A DNA stretch of 30,410 nucleotides from the NCBI GenBank assembly GCA_020650975.1, contig JAIPMN010017921.1, positions 1-30,410 on the forward strand. The letters run 5' to 3'. This document shows, one piece after another, positions 12,001 through 24,000 of the stretch; positions within the stretch are counted from its first letter, which is position 1; every line of letters starts with the position of its first letter. The notes under the pieces are model-generated. The model did not search any database and was not told the DNA's origin. It worked only from the letters and a program-made list of their open reading frames with translations. This DNA is from Apostichopus californicus (lineage: Eukaryota > Echinodermata > Holothuroidea > Aspidochirotida > Stichopodidae). The position numbers and the translations under genes are program-made.

Positions 12001-15000
12001 CTGAAACCTTTTGAAAGTTTACTCTGTCTGGAGCTCTGTGACAGTGATGTGCAAGACCAGGTGAGGCTTAATTTGACTTTTGGAACAACTTTTGGAACAA
12101 CTTTTGGAACACCTTTTTATTTTTTGCTGTGTATTGCCAAATTCTGACAATTTTACCAAAAAGCATTGAGTAATATAACAATTTATTTTTCAAAATAAGA
12201 CTCAAACTGATCATGAAGTAAGACAACCTTGTCACCACGTCATTTGATAATACCTTTGGGTCTGGAAATTTCATTGCCCAAGCACTCTTTCGTGTGATAT
12301 TATTCACATGCAAAGCAGTCCTGCAATTGTCATAGTTATATTTTTTTCTCCATTATTTGGAATTGACTTATAAACTAATGAACTGCATTGTGATCCTGTT
12401 ACAAGTGTAAAAAGCATTAGTGCTAATAGTGGTTTAAACAGAGGCACTGGAGAGGTTAGTTGGATGTTAGACTTAAGGGCAACATGTTTGTGGCCAGAGT
12501 GAGGGGAAGGAGGGTGTCAACTGCAGAGTGCTAGTTCTCTCAAGTCTCATTTTTTTGGTTACTTGCCGTAGGCAGGCAAGGAACCTATGCAGTTAAGTTG
12601 GCGTTTGTGTATGTCTGCGTGTGTGTATGTGACACCCTAGCTTGTAAGATTACTTGTAGATTACCCAAATGATAAGTAAAATTGCTCCACAATTTGGTAT
12701 AGGTGACAGCTCAGTTAAGGTTTGTAGAAGTCAAACCCTACCAATTTCTAAAGGTCAGGTCTTAATGAAACTTATGCTAATTTGATTTTCCATATGTAGT
12801 AGAACCTCCTTGCTGTTCTAGGTGGAGGTCAAAGGTCGGCTTAGATACATGCAGTATATATTTCAGCCAGGTTAACTTGCAGACTACTCTTGAGCTGCAT
12901 ATGCAATGTACTTAGAGTCAAGCAACTGCTGGGAGGGGTTTCCCTATGGTTACATAATTGTATTTTTTGACATCACCTTACCAAACATAGAATCAAAGGG
13001 AGATGTGTGTGATAAAATTACATAAAGTATAGTAATAACTTTAATATTTAAATACCTCAGCAAATCATTATCTCCATAGGTTGTTACATCTATCTGCGAG
13101 CTAGTTGAGGCCTCATTTACTAATATCAAGTCAGGATGGCGCCCTCTGTTTGGTGCATTAAGAGCAGTGAGATTTTCCCAGTCTGCTGCCACCCAAGAAG
13201 CCTCTGGGGACCATAGTACTGCTGCAGAACATCCATTGGCACCAGTCTGTAATGTCTTTGAGGCCTTTCTTAACACAGACAATGCTGCCGTGTTTGCCAA
13301 TGCTGCTATTGACTGCATTCTGTGTCTTCTCAAGTTTGTAAGGTCAACCGGTAAGAATGTAAAACATTATTATTACTCAGGGTTTGAAATGGTAGAGTCA
13401 TTTGGAGGGTCAGTTAAAGATGTTAGAAGAAGTGGGATTTGATTAACACTGAAGAATCTTTTTTTGTTGTTTCTTGTGATTTGGAGAACAGCTTACCTCC
13501 AAAAATGACCAATGTTGATGATGGCTACTGTAGAAAGTATTTCTCTGATTTGTCTGAAGGAGAAGTCACATCTGCATTGAAGTAAAAAAAAATTTGTCAA
13601 AATATTGCATCCCAATTTAAGTATTAGGATACTACCAGCATAACACACTTGCATTCCAATGTGCCTCAAATATCACAAGAAATTTGCTGCCATTTTTTTT
13701 TGGCCTCTGTTTACGCTTTCCTTACTTGAAAGTGTTGTAGTTAAAAAGTAAAGGCAAGTGGATTTGTGATGTAAGGATTTTTTCCTGGCCATATCATTAG
13801 TAACCCCTGGAATGGACTGTTTGAATTGTACACATTGTACACAGGATCTTCTTCAGAGGCTAAATGACAAGTAACAGTAACAGAAGGGACAAAAACACAC
13901 AGAATTTTTGCTCCAGACCTTTCTGTCTTTGTCCTTCTCCAGTTTATTCCCTACCCCCTTCCCTTAATCCTCTCTTTGTCCCTCCACTGTTATCTCCTAC
14001 CTCTCCTCTTCTCCTGTTGGTTTCTTTCTTTCTTCTCTCCATCCCTTGTCTACTAATCCCCTTACACCTATCTCTTTGTGTTCACCCTGCTCATTAACCT
14101 GTCTGTATTCTGTGCGTGTTTTTGTCCCTTCTGTTACTCTTACTTGTCATTCAGCCTCTGAAGAAGATCCTGCTAGGATCGAAAAGTCAGGCCAACTTAC
14201 TTTTACAAATTCTCCTACACAGGCTCTCTAGTGGATAAGCAGTTTGCTAACAGTTTTATTTTATTTTAACTTTATAGGATGTGATGAAGCAAGTTCAGAC
14301 TCACCACCACCAACTTTTGCAAGCAATGGTCCATTCCCCACCCCTCCACCATCCCCAGGGGATCGATCTGTCCGTCAGGTGTCCTTCGATATGTGTCTTC
14401 CAGCACTCAATTATCTCCATCGATGCCACAAGATTCTTGCGACTATCTACAGCATGCCCGCACATCCTCTGTTTAGAGGCTCACAGTCTATCAAATTAGG
14501 AGCTAGCGAAACAGTCAGCCAAAGCAGTGCTCCACAAAGGTTTGTAGCAGATATGTTTAGATCATTTACAAATCTTGAATCTGGTCACATCGTGTAACCA
14601 GGATTAAATGCACAGTGAGGACATGCATATCTCACTAGAGATGGTTTTTTTGTTTTTTATATCATTGAGGAATCGCTTGAGGCTATTTCACTAGAAGTTA
14701 GTAACATCCAATCTGACTAAATACATGAACTTTAAAATTACAGCTTTAGTACAGTTTGTTGTTTCTTATTCACTCTCTGTTTATCCTGATAATGTGCACA
14801 TGTTATGTGCTCACATAATGAACACTGGTATATATAAAAATAAAAATAAAACTGTTAGCAAACTGCTTATCCACTAAAGGGCCTGTGTAAGAGAATGTGT
14901 AAAGTAAGAGGGCCTGACGTTTCGATCCTAGCAGGACCTTCTTCAGAGGCTGAATGAGGCTCGCAGTCATGAGGCTCACAGGATGAGGCTCAAAAACATT

Positions 15001-18000
15001 CAGCCTCTGAAGAAGATCCTGCTAGATCGAAACGTCAGGCCTTCTTACTGGTGTATATAAACAGTCCCTGATAATGTGTGGCAGGCATGTACAATTACCC
15101 TTTAGTCAGCATTTCCTCAGTTTTGAAAATTTCTTAGTGTTACTTGCCATGCTGTTCACACTACGTTAAGGTTTAGTCCAATTTTTGCCTACAATTGGAT
15201 GAATTTTTTCTATGTTATTTGTGGTTCCATGTAACAGCATCTAAGGAGTCTATCTTGATTAGCACATGTTCCTGTCAGGATTGCTCAAATGAATAAGGCC
15301 AGCTTATTTTTATATTATTTATAATATTTATATATTATTTTTATAGTAGTTGCGACTATTTCATTTTAAAATTGAACTCACTAGATGAAAGACAATGTTC
15401 TTCCTTTATTAAGTCAATACTGCCATTCTCTTACAGCCCGGTCAGCGTTCAACCAGAGGCAGAAAAGTGTGGTCCCATCCTCTTTGAGCATGTTCTGGTG
15501 GAGTCAGTGGATGATGACTCTGGTCTCATGAGGGTGTGGTTCCTCCTCTTAGAGGGGTTAACTGGTGCCGTGTCTACCTGTCCACAGAAGTACCAACCGC
15601 CAACCCTAGAGTTATTGTTTGAGGTTCTTAATTCCATTATTGACACACCAGGTATGGTTTTCTGACAGATGATAAGTTAAAACCTAAATTATTTATTCAT
15701 AAGACAGGAAATTAAATCTATGAGGCTGTTTTTTGTGTAAAGGCAGTGTGGGAGTGCTGAAATTGAGTTGAGCAATTTCAGATGTCAGATCTATTAAGAA
15801 ATATAAGGAACAATAAGAAATGAACAAATACCACAACCTATGTGATTTCTTTATTATCTAGTAAGCCTCTTATCATTTAAACATGTTAGCCTGAGAAATT
15901 GTTCATTTTCATTCAATCTTTGCTTCTTACGTCAGAAAAAGCTAACATTCAGTTCTTAGTATTTGACTGCAAAGGATATAGTCTTCTTTGTTTCATAGTT
16001 AATAGCAATAAAGTTGTTACAAACAACATAGTTAATAACAATATCCCCCAGAAATGCAATACTTTGCTTGCTTAAATGTTTTACCTCTTTTTACACTTGT
16101 TTACATACAGTAAGACCATTACCCATATTAACACAGATACTGCTTACTAGATACTCAATCCCAGCGAACAACATTTTTCATAGCTTTATTAAAATAGGTG
16201 AAATAATGCCTTGAATATGAGTAACGACTTTTTTGTCGTATGATAGTCATTTCAGCACTTCAAAAGAATTTCAACCTTTCGTTTTTGGTACAGGTGAAGA
16301 ATTTGCCATTTTTGCAGTGACAGAACTTCTCCTTCCCATGATGCAATCTTGGGTACGAAGAAACCGACACGTCCATTCGACCTGGGATTTCACCACCTCC
16401 AACTTCAAGCATGCGTGTGGCTTAACAACGGATCTAGTCGTCAACTATTTTTCGCATCTGTTGCCCTCATCTGGGGACTCGGTCGGGGTTCCATTAATAC
16501 TAAGACAGTTTTTGGATCTAATGGTCGAGTGCATCTGTCAGGCCAATGAGTCTGTGGCTCGGCTGGGATGTTCTTGTATAAGGTAAGACGGATTAAATGT
16601 AAACAGATGCTAGAGTTGGCATGGCAGGGAGCACAACCTGATAGCTTGGCCTAAAACACTTACAAGAAGATCTTTATATATAGTATATTACCAATCTACC
16701 ATTGTGATATAAATTTAATAAGCATAACGTATCTACCATAGTGATAGAATTCTATAAGCATTGCTAATCTACCTTAGTGATAGAATTGTTAAGCATTGCT
16801 TTAAACCTTCCACTTTATATATAAGCATTGCCAATCTACCATAGTAATATAATTCTGTAAGCATTATCAATCTACCATACTAATATAATTCTATAGGCAT
16901 TGCCAATCTACCATAGTGATAGAATTCTTTAAGCATTGCCAATCTACCATAGTGATAGAATTCTATAAGCATTGCCAATCTACCCTAGTGATAGAATTCT
17001 TTAAGCATTGCCAATCTACCCTAGTGATAGAATTCTATAGGCATTGCGAATCTACCATAGTGATAGAATTCTTTAAGCATTGCCAATCTACCCTAGTGAT
17101 AGAATTCTTTAAGCATTGCCAATCTACCATAGTGATATAATTCTATAAGCATTGCCAATCTACCATAGTTATAAAATTCTTTAAGCATTGCCAATCTACC
17201 ATAGTGATATAATTCTTAATTATTGTAATTTTTGTATATTAACTTTTGTATTCATAGATGTATTTTATATGATATCCTATCATCTTAAATTTTTTTCCTT
17301 TCCTTTTGTATTAATTATTCTTCCTGTTAATATATTTTATGACTCCTCTTAATAAAATGTATATTCATACTTGAATGAGCAAATAAATGAATTAAATGAA
17401 AGAGTAAGCCATAATGTAAAGGTTCAAAAGACTCAGAACAATTTATCTTCCCTAAGACCATTATATCAATCTTTTTTGCAATCAGACATATGTGTCTTAG
17501 TGTTGGTCCAGTCTTCACTCAAGATTTATGGACTGTAGCCTGTCGAGGTATGCAGAGGGCTGTGGCAGCTAGCCTTCGAAGCATCAAACAGTTGATTGCC
17601 TGTTTTCATCCTGGATCCGAGGAGTTTTTGGGAGATACTTGTCAAGTCAAAGTAGCCGCCCGACGTGATGTAACTGAAGAAGATTACCTTCGTCTGCAGC
17701 AGTTAGCTCAACAGGTACATATTAATGAACTCACGATGCTAGTCTGCTGGAAGTACCGTCACGTGACAACATAGTAATGAGCTCATGATTCTAGTCTGCT
17801 CGAAGTACCATCATGTGACAACATAGTAATGAACTCATGATTCTAGTCTGCTGGAAGTACCGTCACATGACAACATAGTAATGAGCTCATGATTCTAGTC
17901 TGCTGGAAGTACTGTCACATGACAACACAGTTATGAGCTCATGATTCTAGTCTGCTCGAAATACCGTCACATGACAACATAGTAATGAACTCATGATTCT

Positions 18001-21000
18001 AGTCTGCTCGAAGTACCGTCACATGACAACATAGTAATGAGCTCATGATTCTAGTCTGCTCGAAGTACCGTCACATTACAACTTAGTAATGAACTCATGA
18101 TTCTAGTCTGCTCGAAGGACCGTCACATGACAACATAGTAATGAGCTAATGATTCTAGTCTGCTCGAAGTACCGTCACATGACAACATAGTAATGAACTC
18201 ATCTTTGCTAGTCTTACTAAAAATAAGAACCAAGGCTCGAAGTACCGTCACATGACAACATAGTAATGAGCTCATCATTCTAGTCTTCCTAAAACTAAAA
18301 ATCAAGGCTCAAAGTACCGTCACATAACAGCATAGTATTAAGTTCATCAGTCTGGTCTCCTTAAAACCTCTTAAATACATAGTAATGAGTTTGTCATTCT
18401 TGCGTCAATGAAACACAACAGCTTATTTTTGTTCAATTGTTTTACTGACAGGTTCCTTTGTTAGTATCAGCTTTACACCCTACTATATATTTATCTAAAC
18501 CTTCTTTATGATTAGGTATTCTTGGTGGAATCTCAGCGCCATGATGTCATGGACCTAGAGGCAGATGAAGATTCCATCCGGTCATTCATCTTCATCATTT
18601 ATCCTTCAGATGCGGACATTAACATGAGCATTGACCTCATAAAAAATAGGTGAGTATCTTAGGGATGAAGGAGGCTGGAAAGGGAGGGAGGTATTTTGGA
18701 TAGGTTTTGTTATTCAACTGAGTGGCACGTGCGCAGAGGTAGAAATTGTAATAATAACCCTCACTTGAGAGATGCAATTTTCATTGTTCATATTTCATAT
18801 GAAACTGTTTTGAAATTAACCATTGTTTCTTTTAAATGTGAGACAAACAAAGTCATTTTGTATGTTTTCCATTTAATAGCTCTGTTGGTAGAGTACTTGT
18901 ATTTCTGAGGTTACTGGTTTGAATATATCAGTCTACATATTCAAATCCCATTCTAGGTACTATTTGAATACAGCTATGTTCAAATCCTGTTCTAGGTATT
19001 GTTTGAATACAGCTATGTTCAAATCCCATTCTAGGTACTGTTTGAATACAGCTATGCTTAAATCCCATCCTAGGTACTGTTTGATTACAGCTATATTCAA
19101 ATCCCATTCTAGGTACTGTTTGAATACAGCTATGCTTAAATCCCATCCTAGGTACTGTTTGAATACAGCTGTGTTCAAATCCTATTCTAGGTACTGTTTG
19201 AATACAGCGATGCTTAAATCCCATCCTAGGTACTGTTTGAATACTCTGTGTTCAAATCCTATTCTAGGTACTGTTTGAATATATCTATGTTCAAATCCAA
19301 CAAGGTACTGTTTGAATATAGCTATGTTCAAATCCTATTCTAGGTAATGTTTGAATATATCTATGTTCAAATCCCATCCTAGGTGCTGTTTGAATACTCT
19401 GTGTTCAAATCCTATTCTAGGTACTGTTTGAATATATCTATGTTCAAATCCAACAAGGTACTGTTTGAATATAGCTATGTTCAAATCCTATTCTAGGTAA
19501 TGTTTGAATATATCTATGTTCAAATCCCATCCTAGGTGCTGTTTGAATACTCTGTGTTCAAATCCTATTCTAGGTACTGTTTGAATATATCTATGTTCAA
19601 ATCCAACAAGGTACTGTTTGAATATAGCTATGTTCAAATCCTATTCTAGGTACTGTTTGAATCTTATCTATGTTCAAATCCAACAAGGTACTGTTTGAAT
19701 ATAGCTATGTTCAAATCCTATTCTAGGTACTGTTTGAATATATCTATGTTCAAATCCCCATCTAGGTGCTCTTTGAATATACAGCTATGTTCAAATCCAA
19801 ATTATTTGCTCTTTCAAGCTTTCTGTTTAGTCAGTTGTAGTTAAAATTGAGAATTTTTATGCTAGATATTTATTTTTTGTGATAAAAAGGATAAAAAGAT
19901 TAAACTTGTTTAATTTCTATTTTCCCCTTGAAGAATCCAAGCAAAGTAAGTTCTTATATTTTAAGAAATTGAGACACTTAACTTGGGTGATGCTCATAGC
20001 ATGTTTGCACGGATCACTAACATTTGACCTCTGACCTATATCATTTGCATGCATCATTGACTGAGGCCACAAACTTCAGGGGAAATACTCACATAACTTT
20101 CATTTAGTTCTCTCATGATACAATACTAATGTAGCAAGGTGGAAGCTTGAATGATTCATTAACTCTGGTAGAGTGTTAGCCTTCATACTGACCACAAGAA
20201 GTATCAGCAGGTGATGCTTGAAGGATTCTATAACGATAGTATTAATACAGTGCTTATCGAGTTCTATCAATATGGTACATTGGTAATGTACTGTTACATG
20301 AAGTGGAAGCATTAAAGCAATGCTTATAGAATTTTATAAATATGGTAGATTGATAATGCTTATAGAGTTCTATCACTATGGTAGATTGGCAATGCTTAAA
20401 GAATTCTATCACTAGGGTAGATTGGCAATGCTTATAGAATTCTATCACTAGGGTAGATTGGCAATACTTATAGAATTCTATCACTAGGGTAGATTGGCAA
20501 TGTTTATAGAGTTATATCTGTATGGTAAGTTGGCAATACTTATAGAATTATATAACTATGGTAGATTGGCAATGCTTATAGAATTCTATCACTATGGTAG
20601 ATTGGCAATACTTAAAGAATTCTATCACTATGGTAGATTGGCAATGCTTATAGAATTCTATCACTATGGTAGATTGGCAATGCTTATAGAATTCTATCAC
20701 TAGGGTAGATTGGCAATGTTTATAGAATTCTATCACTAGGGTAGATTGGCAATGTTTATAGAGTTATATCTGTATGGTAAGTTGGCAATACTTATAGAAT
20801 TCTATTACTATGGTAGTTTGGTAATGTACCATGTATAAAGCTCTCATTAATACATAATTGGACTATTATAATGGAGTATTCACTCTCATTAACACATAGT
20901 GTTTAATACAATGGGGCTATTATGATGGGGTATTCACTCTCATTATTACACATAATGTTAAATCCTGTTGTGCTGTTATGATGGAGTATTCACTCTCAGA

Positions 21001-24000
21001 AACACATAGCGTTAAATCCTGTTGGGCTGTTATGATGGAGTATTCACTCTCAGTAACACATGGTGTTTGTCCTGTTGGGCTAATATGATGGAGAATTCAC
21101 TCTCATTAACACATGGTGTTAATGGAGTATTTACTCTCATTTACACATAGTATTTAATACAATGGGGCTGTTATGACTGGGTATTCACTCTCATTAACAC
21201 ATAATGTTAAATCGTGTTGTGCTGTTATGATGGAGTATTCACTCTCAGAAACACATAGCGTTAAATCCTGTTGGGCTGTTATGATGGAGTATTCACTCTC
21301 AGAAACACATAGCGTTAAATCCTGTTGGGCTGTTATGATGGAGTATTCACTCTCATTAACACATAGTGTTAAATCCTGTTGTGCTGTTATGATGGAGTAT
21401 TCACTCTCAGAAACACATAGCGTTAAATCCTGTTGGGCTGTTATGATGGAGTATTCACTCTCATTAACACATAGTGTTAAATCTTGCTGGGCTGTTATAG
21501 AGTATTGGATTTCATTAACATATAGTGTTAAATGCTGTTGGGCTGTTATGAAGTATTCAATTTCATTAACACATAGTGTTAAATCCTGTTGGGCGATTAT
21601 GATGGAGTATTCACTTTCATTTACACATAGTGTTAATCCTATGGGGCTATACTAATGGAGTATACACTCTTAGAAACTCCTTTATGATTCTCTCAAAGGT
21701 AGCTTGGACTAATGAATATTACAGCTTACTTCTGTCTTTTATTATTTTTTCTCTTTTTAAGTGTTTTTTTTTACTTGTATTACAGCCTCAAGCAAGGCTA
21801 ATATTGATACATAAAAGTGGCAAGTTTTGGGAATCATTAGCAGTGGATTTCTTTTCTGGTAAAAGATTTATTCAGTCAGTCATATAGAATCTATTCTACT
21901 TTCTATTTAGACACATACATGTAGAGCATTACTAACAACATTTAAAACTGGGACTAGGCCCATTTGAAAATGATTCGCAGTTTCTTCCTTAAATTTTCTC
22001 TTGTTTGTGTTAGTCAGTTTCTCTTAAATTTGTCATTATGTTTGTTTAATCATGTGGTATCTTTCTATGTTTTTGGTGTCATAGGCCCGGTGTGTGTATT
22101 GCTGATGTTCTGATATCCAGTATGCTGTTCTCTGTGGTGTCATGGCCTGGTGTGTGTATTGATCATGTTCTGATATCCAGTATGCTGTTGTCTGTGGTGT
22201 CATGGCCTGGTTTGTGTATTTCTGATGCTCTGATATCCAGTATACTGTTGTCTGTGGTGTCATGGCCTGGTGTGTGCATTGTTCATGTTCTGATGTCCAG
22301 TATGCTGTTGTCTGTGGTGTCATGGCCTGGTGTGTGTATGTTCATGTTCTGATATCCAGTATGCTGTTGTCTGTGGTATCATGGCCTGGTGTGTGTATGT
22401 TCATGTTCTGATATCCAGTATGCTGTTGTCTGTGGTGTCATGGCCTGGTGTGTGTATTGTTCATGTTCTGATATCCAGTATGCTGTTGTCTGTGGTGTCA
22501 TGGCCTGGCGTGTATATTGTTCATGTTCTGATATCCAGTATACTGTTATCTGTGGTGTCATGGCCTGTGTGTGTATTGATCATGTTCTGATATCCAGTAT
22601 GCTGTTGTCTGTGGTGTCATGGCCTGGTGTGTGTATTGCTGATGTTCTGATATCCAGTATGCTGTTGTCTGTGGTGTCATGGCCTGGTGGTGTATTTTTT
22701 TTTCCCAGGACGAACGTGGGCATCGGCCAATCAAATCCCTGGATTCCAAACATGTTCTGAATCTTTTTTCCTAGTTTTGACCCCAGATTATGAACAACAA
22801 TCCTTCATTTTCATAGAAACTGGACCCCTAACCCACTTTCTAAACCCTAACTCTGATTGCAAACGAAATTTGTAAATTCCTGAACAACCTGAAACCCTTA
22901 TTCGTCCTAGGAATAAAAATTGGGCCTGGTGTGTGTATTGTTCATGTTCTGATATCCAGTATCGCTTTCCTATGAACAGAATTGCAAGTTACATACTAGC
23001 TAGTTGTAGTATGTGCTGAATGAGTAATAAGCTGTGGGCCTGTGGTATGGTATGAATCTATGAAAATAACATGCTCTAAATTGTTGGACTGACTGGTGGA
23101 GATAATGGATAGCTAATTAAGCCCTTGGCAAAGCCCTTGTTAATGTAGCCATGGGCCTAACTCAGACTGAGCCCTGAATGAGGTATCACAGACCCTGAGG
23201 CTGAGATTTCCACAGAGGAAAGCTGTTAAGCAACACTTTGATAGGTGACATTTATGACCAGGCTAGTATTAACATATCAACAAAGTTTTAAGATGGGGTT
23301 TAATATCTGATTGGTATGGCTGTCCACCATATCCAGCGTGATAAATTAAAAGGGAACCAATTTAAGAGTAGCTGAAGATAAAACTTACTTTTGGAGAGGT
23401 CACATATGAAAGCTCATTTTAATCTCAATAGTGCCATGAACTGACATTTTGTAAAGCTTGATTTTGATTAGCTTGGAGCAGAGTAATAGACATATGAGTC
23501 AACTTTAAACAATTAACTCTACACCCAACAGGAAGCCAATTTAAAAGTTTAAAATGCCCAGAAACTATAGTATCACATATTTTCAGATTTCAATTTATTT
23601 TGAAATATCTGAAGTCTATGTTCAGAGTTTGTAACCAGAATACTGTACCAAAACCACACACATAATCAATGTGACACTGTAATAGGGAAACCAGCGAGAA
23701 GTTTCTTTGCAAAAAGAGTTAGAAAAGGCTCTTTTCTGTACAGGAATTTGAGCCGGTCATTTGTCCTCTTTATACTATTACCTTCACAGATATTTACACT
23801 AGTAAGGCAGGCATCAAGTTCAGCACCTAGATACTTAACGGGATCAGAATTCTTGATAAGGACACTATAACATATTTCAGTATTAAGGAGATTTGCATTC
23901 TGTATCATTCTAGATCTACCAGACAAAATAGTTGCAGTCTTCCCGAGATTCAGATATAACATATTGTCAGTAAACCAACTACAGAGGGATGAAAAATGTT

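Noticed and set aside
14278-14597. Exon 14 as a terminal exon ending at TAA 14595
   Set aside because: Homology resumes in phase at 15437 and AAAG|GTTTGT gives a usable donor. An alternative short transcript cannot be excluded but has no support.
18928-19278. Open frames on both strands with 13-residue repeats
   Set aside because: The 39-bp period keeps all frames periodic. There is no start context or homology, and the position is intronic.
16690-20830. CRISPR-like arrays
   Set aside because: The repeats are head-to-tail without unique spacers, and the context is an animal gene.
21173-21655. 160-codon open frame with 18-residue repeats
   Set aside because: A by-product of the 54-bp array in intron 18.
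22036-22760. Overlapping repeat-coding frames on both strands
   Set aside because: A by-product of the 60-bp array. Open frames on both strands at once are expected of such a period.
22800-22860. Interstitial telomere repeat
   Set aside because: Only isolated CTAACCC and AACCCTAAC pieces are present, without a tandem run.
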